64,000 nt of DNA, from contig OY761986.2 in the NCBI GenBank assembly GCA_963665155.2, positions 682,001 through 746,000 on the forward strand, in the 5' to 3' direction. The stretch comes from UBA1141 sp963665155. Its GTDB lineage: Bacteria > Chloroflexota > Dehalococcoidia > Lucifugimonadales > UBA3495. Below are positions 57,277-64,000 of this stretch, in pieces (position 1 is the stretch's first letter; each line of letters begins with the position of its first letter). Under the pieces are notes generated by a model. That model made no database searches. It was given only the letters and a program-made list of their open reading frames with translations, and had not been told where the DNA came from. Made by a program: the position numbers and the translations under genes.

Positions 57277-57858
57277 GTGTCACAAATATTGCCGATAACC
57301 AACAAACTTGAGCAATTCCACATAAACATGGAAGGCGAGCTTGAGTTTTTGGACGTGCACATGTTATATAAGAGCACGACTGATGAGCTCGGATACACTC
57401 TGGAAGATCGCAATTACGCTGATTTGTTGGATTTGAATACCCTCACATATCTGATCATATTTTTCGAGGCATTCTTCGAGGCATTCATGGAAGACTTGTG
57501 CCGGGACGCTTTAGCTCACAAACCGGGGCTTCAAGGACATTGGAACCCTACAATATCATGGACCGACATTCAGAAGGCCGGCGGATTTGAAGCCCTTCCA
57601 AAGTTAATGGTCGACCGAATAATGTCTGATCTCCAATCCGGTAAATTAACGACCTACCACAAAATGTTAAAACAAATGGGAGTAACTTTGCCGCAAAGTA
57701 ACGCATCTGGGAGTCCAGGATATCTCCTAGAGGAAGTGTTTCTGCGCCGGAATATGTTTGTCCACAGTAACAATGAGCCAGATGCCCCTCATATTGCCGA
57801 TGTCAACCTCCCCAAATCGTATATTCCTGGAGGCCCGTTGTATGTAGACCGAGATTAA
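57277..57858 (+). CDS. HEPN-like protein (putative)
   Basis: 193 residues from a GTG. A hydrophobic helix LNTLTYLIIFFEAFFEAFMEDL and a later RRNMFVHSN motif (R-x4-H) match the layout of HEPN domains, where R-x4-6-H is the ribonuclease core. HEPN proteins act in toxin-antitoxin, anti-phage and RNA-processing systems. The gene is AT-rich compared with the metabolic genes around it. No nucleotidyltransferase or antitoxin partner is adjacent. If the R-x4-H match is chance, the protein is simply unknown. Confidence 0.5.
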   Translation: MSQILPITNKLEQFHINMEGELEFLDVHMLYKSTTDELGYTLEDRNYADLLDLNTLTYLIIFFEAFFEAFMEDLCRDALAHKPGLQGHWNPTISWTDIQKAGGFEALPKLMVDRIMSDLQSGKLTTYHKMLKQMGVTLPQSNASGSPGYLLEEVFLRRNMFVHSNNEPDAPHIADVNLPKSYIPGGPLYVDRD

Positions 57859-58447
57859 ATCACTTCCACTTGCTCCTTACTAGAAGACACCGCAAGCAAC
57901 ATTGTGGCCCAAATGCTAAAAAAGGTTTACTCGATGATTCTTACGAAAATTATCCTTCCGAACAATGAGAACGTCCCATAGCAACCCCGAAGCTTTCTGG
58001 AATAACCTGCTAGACAATCTCCTGCAGTTTACCTCGAGCACAGCGCCGATAAACGTAGTTAACAACGAGCGGAGGAAATCGGTATTGAAAAATGGTTCCG
58101 TCATTGGTTCTATTTCCAATAGATTCGGGATCTAAAATAACCTTCCCCTAAGGCTTCCCTTTCCCAAGTCCCTGGCGCCGCTTGGGTTCCGCGCCCGAGC
58201 CCCGCAGCTTGTCCGCTGGGGACATTTCCCGGTGAAACCTAACCGAATTCTCTTCTCCCAGACTTTGGAAGTAGGTATCCGGAATTTTCCTTATCCACCC
58301 GGCGATTATCATAATGACGTGTTGCCGCATATTGGTGCTTCCGGTGTCCTGAACAGGCAAAAGGCAAATGTCTAGAACCGAATTGCTAGACATAACGCTT
58401 GCGGCACCGGGGCGTAATGAAAAGCATTTTATCTGATCTTTACTTGG
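57859..58447. other. Gene-poor region
   Basis: About 590 bp with no ORF I can support on either strand. A frame on the minus strand (58148-58516) passes through the tRNA fragment and reads SWVRIPPNAP, a classic false ORF across a tRNA 3' end. Confidence 0.45.
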
Positions 58448-58498
58448 TGGTGCGTTTGGCGGGATTCGAACCCACGACCTCTGCCTCCGCAGGGCCGA
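58448..58498 (-). pseudogene. tRNA-Arg(GCG) 3' half (remnant, possible att site)
   Basis: On the minus strand the anticodon arm to CCA end is tRNA-like: loop CTGCGGA with anticodon GCG, 3' stem GGCAG, AGGTC, T-arm GTGGG-TTCGAAT-CCCGC, acceptor 3' strand CAAACGC, then ACCA. The 5' half does not match: GCGTTTG is not present upstream and the D-arm lacks GG. The anticodon stem also has one mismatch. A tRNA 3' half of this kind is the usual trace of integrative-element attachment. No integrase is seen in the window. Confidence 0.65.
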
Positions 58499-58570
58499 TT
58501 GAGTCGTGTTGTTCAATACCGCCAGGCACGTTTTAAGAACACTCTGTCCACGTCGAATCCAGCGATTTGT

Positions 58571-58618
58571 AGTTAGCGTGTCGGTCCGTGTCGCCCCGTG
58601 CTAACATGTTTGTTAGCA
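58571..58618. repeat. Short inverted and direct repeats beside the tRNA fragment
   Basis: TGCTAACA/TGTTAGCA (8-bp stem, 4-nt loop, 58599-58618), an outer GTTAGCG/GTGCTAAC pair starting at 58572, and a 10-bp periodic GTGTCGGTCC / GTGTCGCCCC direct repeat. Such clusters can mark recombinase binding, or be a simple terminator. Interpretation is tentative. Confidence 0.4.
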
Positions 58619-58818
58619 AACTACATGCCCACGACGGACTTCCTTCGCGGTCCTTGAACTCCGCGGGAATATTTTGCTGCCAGCCTCCTGCCTGCGAGAA
58701 CAATTTTGTTCTTGTACTCAGAAGTAGACGTGCCGATGGGGAGGATATACCGGGGAGAAGTTCCGGAGGTTGCGGCGCAGATCGAAGATGGACCGGGTGA
58801 GGATTTGATCATTGAAGG

Positions 58819-59584
58819 TCAGGGACGGCGCACCAGGAAGCCTAAGGGAAGGTTGAGATCAGGGGGGCAATCATTCTGGTAAAGCCAAAGTCGATACTTC
58901 TCTAATGCTGCAATTTCTTCCTCTAATTGTTGCGCGGAACTCGACGGGATCAAAGTAGGAATGTGCATCGTCGAGTGCTTTAACCCCTTTTCGTTTGCCC
59001 TTTTAACTAAACGGGCTAACCCACGACTCGCGGTCCATTGCCTGGGCGCAGATTGACGATAGTTCACGGTGTATCTGATATATCCACCGGTATACAAGGC
59101 CACAGTAAGCGACCGCTTTTTCCCGAGAGGGAATATAGCATTGGTGGGCTACTTCGTTACGGAACTCGGTCCAAGTGATAGCACCAGGCACAGGGCGGTC
59201 ACTTGCAATCCAAGGACTGACCGGCTTCTTGTTCTCATGCAGGTTTTTCCGATTGGCGCGTGACGAGCATCAAGGCATCATCGAAAGCTTCGGAGTCAAT
59301 GCCGTGTTTCAACGAGATTGCCCTGACGTAATACTCCATAAATCGCTCAAGAGCGCCAGCAGTGTTCTATACAAATTCCCGTGGGTATCCATCAACTAAT
59401 GCCATTACTCCGAGATCAAAGATCACTTGAAAGTTCTGCTCTTGAATCATGACCCATGGTAGTGACCGCGAGGGCACTCTACCTCGTAAAGGCCATCATC
59501 GCGGAGTTCGATTGACATAAAGCCAGGGTCAGGAGGTTCACCGAATTCTTCAAAACACTTCATACATGTCATGCGAAGACACAT
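58819..59584 (-). pseudogene. Conserved hypothetical gene with several frame breaks
   Basis: Reads as one protein across changing frames: MTCMKCFEEFGEPPDPGFMSIEL with a CxxC then ECPRGHYH (Zn-ribbon-like), then VMIQEQNFQVIFDLG, DGYPREFV-TAG-NTAGALERFMEYYVR and KHGIDSEAFDDAL. After a shift near 59228: NKKPVSPWIAS and FRNEVAHQCYIPSREKAVAYC. After another near 59020: ASRGLARLVKRAN and STMHIPTLI. This order matches a widespread unnamed bacterial family that I recognise only by pattern. It carries at least three frameshifts and one stop (TAG 59367-59369), so it is clearly dead. Confidence 0.7.
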
Positions 59585-59589
59585 TGCAA

Positions 59590-59787
59590 TTATCCCAAAA
59601 CGCGCGCATGATCCCACCGCACCGTAACCCACGCCCCATCATCAAGGGTCACGTGGAACCCGTGGGCGGGTTCATCCGGGAAGTCCACCGACTTCTGAAA
59701 CACCTTGGCTTCCGCCGTTCCGGTCCTGCCTCTGTAGCTTCCAGAGATTATCCGAATCTCTGTGCATCGGGTCAACCCATGGCGCAT
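59590..59787 (-). CDS. Small protein with KOW/SH3-like motif
   Basis: 65 residues from ATG 59787, with AAGGGGAGCAGG directly upstream. IRIISGSYRGRTGTAEAKVF is KOW-like, and the end is HVTLDDGAWVTVRWDHARVL. It may be a remnant or a true small RNA/protein-binding protein. Start chosen on ribosome-binding site. Confidence 0.5.
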   Translation of the reverse strand: MRHGLTRCTEIRIISGSYRGRTGTAEAKVFQKSVDFPDEPAHGFHVTLDDGAWVTVRWDHARVLG

Positions 59788-59956
59788 CCTGCTCCCCTTA
59801 ATATAATTTGAGCCACGGGAAGGTTTGTCCACCAGCGGCTCAGCGCCAAGGGGTCGGTTCCACCTGGTACTTGAAACTCTAGGGTTGTGCCTCTCGGCCC
59901 GGCAATGAGCCGGTGCCACTAAGTGCTAGCCCGAGAGCAACTAGTATGGTAATTGT

Positions 59957-60163
59957 ATGCAAGTTTACCAGCGCGATCTGCGAGGAATATTTCTTCAAGT
60001 AAGGGGGCGGTATCTGGCTCGATCGCGGGAATTACAACATTCGCGGTTGATCGATGGTCAAACCTTTGTGTTGACAAATCCGGAGGGCGCTTTTCCCTCA
60101 CCCAATCCTCTCAAGGTGATGAAGGCCCGAGGCGCTGATGTACGTCGCGTAGTTAGGTTCTAA
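59957..60163 (+). CDS. Small hypothetical ORF (uncertain)
   Basis: 68 residues, very basic (MQVYQRDLRGIFLQVRGRYL). No ribosome-binding site and no family. Could be chance in this gene-poor zone. Confidence 0.25.
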   Translation: MQVYQRDLRGIFLQVRGRYLARSRELQHSRLIDGQTFVLTNPEGAFPSPNPLKVMKARGADVRRVVRF

Positions 60164-60839
60164 GGCTATAGTCTTGGAGCGGTATTCACTCTATGCTGGT
60201 TTGCCAAAAATACGTTGACAAAAGCGGCAACCAAAAAAACGCCAAAACAAGGTAGTGGGTATAATAGAATGATAATAGAAAACTGACACCCGTGGTAGCA
60301 GGTGTCGGTTTTGCTGAGACTCGTATTTCTTGCACCGGAATCGACTTGGCCTCAGCGTAGCCGACCTCCCCGTGGGTGTCAAGGGGAGATTTTGGTTTGG
60401 CTGTTATAGCGGAAAACCATCTAGGTATAGCCTTTATCGAGGACATAAACCAAGGCCCCGGAGCAACTAGCCACTCACCTTGGTGTCCACTGGCAGAGTT
60501 GGAGAGCTATCAGGACGAGCATTCTACCCTAGTCAGGGCAACGCGATCCCTAAAATGCTCCGGGTCAAAAAGATGTCCTCGGCGTCGTTTCCTCGAATTT
60601 GCCGACAAAGTCCAACAGCTATACGAATACAGTCCGGAAGATGGTATTGGAGATTGTTCTATGCCCCCGTTAATTTCCAGATTAGGACCCTGACTCGGGC
60701 TTTGCAACGATCGGTATACCCCTATGCTTGGGTGAGGTCTTGGGATGCATCCAGTTGCCACCCAGATGTCCTGGTATTGGTTCCGCTAATTGAGGGCTGA
60801 GGTCCCCGTGATCTTTCCCATTATGGCGGGCCCGATGAT
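60164..60839. other. Gene-poor region with a bidirectional terminator-like hairpin
   Basis: About 680 bp with no ORF I can support. A 12-bp stem (60279-60290 with 60301-60312; AAAACTGACACC / GGTGTCGGTTTT, one G-T pair) has A/T tails on both sides and fits a bidirectional terminator. The rest is featureless. Confidence 0.5.
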
Positions 60840-60986
60840 ATGGAGGAAATCTCCGAGCACACAGAGGATTTCAAAGACGTGCTGCTTATACTCAACGCTG
60901 TGTATCGGATGGATTGGACAGCGGAGCCAATCCGTGATGCTTCGACACAAATTGTTGCAGTGCTTTCCTCCAAAATCTGCGAATAG
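60840..60986 (+). CDS. Short protein-like frame, possibly a remnant
   Basis: 48 residues MEEISEHTEDFKDVLLILNA...SSKICE. The frame upstream (60801-60839) is open after a TGA at 60798-60800 and reads DLSHYGGPDD. Composition is protein-like, but no partner or ribosome-binding site is seen. Possibly the C-terminus of a lost gene. Confidence 0.25.
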   Translation: MEEISEHTEDFKDVLLILNAVYRMDWTAEPIRDASTQIVAVLSSKICE

Positions 60987-61092
60987 GCACGACTGATATT
61001 TGTGCTAGCCTCCCTCAAAGCAGCAAGGAATTTTGGGGCCGCCGTTCGGCGAATCCAAAGTGTACACCGGTAGCAAATTAACGTGGTGAGAG

Positions 61093-62394
61093 ATGTTTCG
61101 GAAATTATTGACGATCATTGTTTCCTCGTTTTTATTGGCTGGGTTAGCTTGTAGTGAAGGAAGTACGGTTGAACCACCTCCACTAGCTACAAATGCACCT
61201 ACTTCTGAGCCGACTCCACCAGCTACAGGGGTACCTACTTCTGAGCCGACTCCACCAGGGGTACCTACTCCTGAGCCGACTCCACTACCCACCCAAGATG
61301 ACACGCCAGAGTTTCTTGTTAATTCGCTGGGTGTGCTTGCGTACGAGTCTGGTAGCTTAATCCATGTCGCCGAAGTATTAGTAGGCGACGAAGGTATCTC
61401 TGAATTGAACCAATTGCTGGAACAGCCAGTGAGAGGGTCTCATGTGGCTTGGGCTCCAGACGGGAAATCCTTGGCTTACATCACAGAGAATGAAGGATCC
61501 TCGGATATATACACAATGAAGATCGATGGGAGCGAAATGAGCCTGATATTAGCAGACCAACCAGGTGCTTCAGATTTATCTTGGTCTCCAGACGGCACAC
61601 AGATGGTTTTTTCGTCAGACAAGGGAGGGAATCTTCAACTATATCTCTTGAATCTAGAAGATTCGGAGATAACCCAATTGACCAATCCACCGGGTGCTAG
61701 TTACGGCGCTTCATGGTCTCCCGATGGGTCAAAACTTGCCTTTACCTGGGAAACTGGAGCTCCGAGGGTCAACTCTTCTGGTATCTTTCCAGACGAAATA
61801 CCCGTCTGCGGTGAATCGTCTACCATCCCAAATGCCGTTTGCTTTTTGTCGACTGGTGCTCATAGGCAAATATTAAATGACGCTTTTGGAGTCCAACCCA
61901 CATGGTCACCAGATGGGGGTGAGATTGCATATATTTCACTGTTTGTAGTAGGTGAAAAAGAGGATGGACTGCCAATTTTTGGCCCTGAGCAAATTGCTAA
62001 AGCGGATGTTGAATTAAAGAATCAAGTTAGTATCACAAATAATGAATTTCGCAACGTTGACCCCGATTGGTCTCCAGATAAGGAGAAACTGGCTTTTAGC
62101 TCAAGAAGATTGATTGGCTCGAATGATTGGTGGCAACTCTATGTCATTGATGCTGATGGGACTAACGAAATTCAAATCACTAATGGAAACCAACATAGTG
62201 TACGTCCAGCCTGGCAGCCTGCTAGAGTATTCGCCGGACAACTATGGCTCCCCAAATGGTTCCCTGAGGCTACGGGACCAGGGAACAATAAATTCTCTGC
62301 CGGTAATGTACTTATCGACGAGGATGGCTTTTTGAATCTAAGAATTGATTCCCTCGTAAAAACCCCTCGTCCTCCGGGGGCAATGGGAGGATAA
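61093..62394 (+). pseudogene. TolB-like b-propeller lipoprotein, C-terminus cut by IS1182-like copy D
   Basis: A signal peptide ends LAGLA-Cys20 (lipobox). Residues about 28-75 are repeats of PTSEPTPP. WD40-like PD40 repeats follow: VAWAPDGKSLAYI, LSWSPDGTQMVFS, ASWSPDGSKLAFT, PTWSPDGGEIAYI, PDWSPDKEKLAFS. From about residue 385 the text changes to VFAGQLWLPKW...ATGPGNNKFSAGNVLIDEDGFLNL, the typical start of a GH16-like (lectin/laminarinase) domain. It is cut at base 62346 and ends in 16 IS-derived residues. AT-rich compared with the IS. Confidence 0.78.
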
Positions 62395-64000
62395 TGTGGG
62401 GAAAGGGCGTTGGGGCAGCGCCTGGCCGAGGGAGGGGAGGATGTTCCGAATACGAGACCCGCAAGAGAGCCTCTGGCAGTCCCAGTTCCTGGTGACGCCG
62501 AAGAAGGCTAAGCGTCTGGAGAGAAGTTGGGCCGAGGTTTTCCGAAACGAGGCGCTCCCCCTGATTGACGAGGAGCGCTTTGCTCCCATGTACTGCGTGG
62601 ACAACGGCCGTCCCAACCGGGCGGTGCAGACCGTCCTCGGGGTCCACCTCCTCAAAGAGATGTTCAACCTCACCGACGATGAAGCTCTGGAACAACTAGA
62701 GTTCAACCTGCTCTGGCACCACGCCCTGCGGCTGGACATCGAGGAGACCCACCTGCCCCAGAAGACCCTCCACAACTTCCGAGTTCGCCTGATGCAGCAC
62801 GACGGTGGCCGGCTGGCTTTCCAGGAGACCACGGACCGGATCATCCAGGCGCTGGGCATACGCACCGGAAAGCAACGGCTGGACTCCACCCACATCATGA
62901 GCAACATCGCCACACTCACCCGGCTGGGCCTGTTCTGTGAGACGATGCGGTTGTTCCTGCGGGCCTTGCGCTGGGAGCACCCAGAGCTTCGCCCTGGGGT
63001 TCCGGAGGGCCTCCTAGGGCGCTATTTGAAGGAAGAAGACGAGGCGACCCACTACGAGGACGCCCGCACGGGGGAGGGTCGGCGACGCCTTTCGGTCTGT
63101 GCCCGGGACCTCTACCGGCTGGTGGACCGGTTCCATGGCACGACTGCTGCCCAGCTGGAGGAGTACCGGCTGCTGGAGCGGCTGCTGCGGGAGCAGTGCC
63201 ATGTGGGCAAACACCGGGACGGGCGCCCCAGGGACGATGACGACGATGCTGGGGAATGCAAGGTGCCCGTGGCCTTGAAGGACCCGAAGCAGGTGTCCGC
63301 CGACTCGCTGCAATCGCCCCACGACCCGGATGTGACCTACAGCGGCCACAAGGGGAAGGGGTACGAGGTGCAGGTGGCGGAGACCTGCCACGAGGAGAAC
63401 GCCACCCAGCTCATCACCCACGTGGAGGTGACCCCCTCGAGTGGGAGCGACACCGACGTGAGCGTGCCGGTCGTTGACGGGCTCGCGGAGCGGAAGGTCC
63501 GACCGGACGAGCTCTTCGCCGACACGGCGTATGGGTCGGGCCGCAATGCCTTCGAAGCCTCGCGCCGGGGAACGGAACTGGTGAGCCCGGTGGCGGGGTC
63601 GGCGCCGGGGAACTCGCACGAAGGAGAGGGTGACGGACCACCGCCGCTCACCGCCGCGGACTTTCAGATCGACGTCACAGGGGAGCAGGCCACGGTGTGC
63701 CCCGCCGGCCACCCGTCCATCGAGGAGCACGAGTTGGAGGATGCGCCGGAGCGGGTAGAGGTCCACTTTGCCAGGACAACATGCGAGCCCTGCCCCTTGC
63801 GGTCCCGTTGCCCAGTGAAGCTGGACCGGCGTGCGGGGGCCTACGTCCTCAAGGCGGACCTGGTGAAGGTGAACATCGAGCGGCGCCGGAGGGCCGAGGC
63901 CACCGAGGAGTGGCGCAAGCGGTATGCCATAAGGGCCGGGATCGAGGGAACGAACTCCGAGCTGGAGCGCGCCCACGGGCTTGGGCGCTTGCGGGTGCGA
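62347..64000 (+). mobile_element. IS1182-like insertion sequence, copy D (runs off window)
   Basis: The left end GATTCCCTCG starts at 62347, following AGAATT, which would be the left target duplication. The sequence is near-identical to copy A but keeps TAT at the Tyr codon that is TAG in copies A and C. The right end lies outside the window. Confidence 0.95.
62441..64000 (+). CDS. IS1182-family transposase (copy D), 3' end outside window
   Basis: Open for all 520 visible codons from ATG 62441. The two Asp motifs (LDSTHI, FADTAYG) and the Glu motif (IEGTNSELERAHGLGR, Lys to Glu beside the motif) are present. No stop or shift is seen, so this is the only copy in the window that could encode a working transposase and may mobilise the others. 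Confidence 0.92.
   Translation, partial: MFRIRDPQESLWQSQFLVTPKKAKRLERSWAEVFRNEALPLIDEERFAPMYCVDNGRPNRAVQTVLGVHLLKEMFNLTDDEALEQLEFNLLWHHALRLDIEETHLPQKTLHNFRVRLMQHDGGRLAFQETTDRIIQALGIRTGKQRLDSTHIMSNIATLTRLGLFCETMRLFLRALRWEHPELRPGVPEGLLGRYLKEEDEATHYEDARTGEGRRRLSVCARDLYRLVDRFHGTTAAQLEEYRLLERLLREQCHVGKHRDGRPRDDDDDAGECKVPVALKDPKQVSADSLQSPHDPDVTYSGHKGKGYEVQVAETCHEENATQLITHVEVTPSSGSDTDVSVPVVDGLAERKVRPDELFADTAYGSGRNAFEASRRGTELVSPVAGSAPGNSHEGEGDGPPPLTAADFQIDVTGEQATVCPAGHPSIEEHELEDAPERVEVHFARTTCEPCPLRSRCPVKLDRRAGAYVLKADLVKVNIERRRRAEATEEWRKRYAIRAGIEGTNSELERAHGLGRLRVR

Noticed and set aside
58148..58516. A 122-codon minus-strand frame with SWVRIPPNAP
   Set aside because: This is the usual false ORF across a tRNA 3' end; the rest has no protein-like signal.
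58736..58882. Plus-strand 48-codon frame MGRIYRGEVPEVAAQIEDG
   Set aside because: It overlaps the antisense end of the better supported pseudogene at 58819-59584 and has no family; kept only as an alternative.
60798..60800. TGA at 60798-60800 between two protein-like stretches as a second selenocysteine site
   Set aside because: No Cys-family motif aligns at the TGA and no compact hairpin follows at the right distance.

Overview
The window looks like part of a chromosome from an uncultivated, catabolically versatile bacterium of the Chloroflexota, most likely the SAR202 / Dehalococcoidia side. This is inferred from gene content only: an orphan xanthine-dehydrogenase-type large subunit, F420/FMN enzymes (LLM-class and deazaflavin-dependent nitroreductase families), several SDRs, amidohydrolases, a TPP enzyme, two MetE-core proteins, an epoxide hydrolase, and lipoproteins with Pro/Thr-rich linkers. 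No rRNA, replication origin, phage structural genes or CRISPR array is visible.

Layout. 1-5.7 kb: 3' end of zwf, a frameshifted NAD(P)H-hydrate epimerase, the molybdenum hydroxylase subunit, an SRPBCC protein and an amidohydrolase. 5.8-8.6 kb: a TIGR03083-type gene split by IS1182-like copy A. 8.7-16.8 kb: small-molecule metabolism (MetE-like, HpcH/HpaI aldolase, acetamidase/formamidase, YbaK deacylase, an AhpD-like gene with an in-frame TGA at its redox Cys, VOC protein, nitronate monooxygenase with an amber codon, RidA, D-threonine-aldolase-like enzyme). 16.9-20.1 kb: a lipoprotein and a large exported Ig-like protein. 20.3-25.8 kb: tag, alcohol dehydrogenase, SDR, and a MEMO-family gene split by an IS3-family element. 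26-30.3 kb: SDR, a decayed D-aminoacylase gene, small proteins. 30.4-39.2 kb: IS-rich block (IS1182 copies B and C, one IS701-family element) holding a trypsin-like protease and an epoxide hydrolase. 39.3-47.2 kb: small proteins, F420-type enzyme, TPP enzyme, broken lipoprotein, an unknown two-repeat protein, a deleted aminotransferase followed by six 70-bp tandem repeats, LLM oxidoreductase. 47.4-50 kb: response regulator cut by the second IS3 copy, and an HNH/excalibur lipoprotein. 50.2-57.1 kb: MetE-like, MFS transporter, oligopeptidase B, PPOX protein, PEP-mutase-family enzyme. 57.3-61 kb: a gene-poor accessory patch with a HEPN-like protein, a 3' tRNA-Arg fragment and a multiply broken gene. 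61.1-64 kb: a TolB-like lipoprotein truncated by IS1182 copy D, which runs off the window.

The dominant theme is recent IS expansion (seven elements of three families in 64 kb) with about a dozen broken genes. Two host genes can be rejoined exactly in frame by removing the IS and one target duplication, so those insertions are young. Several frameshifts fall in G or C runs and could be sequencing errors; the nonsense substitutions, deletions and IS insertions are harder to explain that way. Most genes stand alone or in pairs, so few pathways can be assembled. The best candidate for new biology is the AhpD-like gene at 12.4-12.9 kb, whose CxxC motif reads Cys-x-x-TGA with a compact hairpin just after the TGA, as expected for a bacterial selenoprotein.
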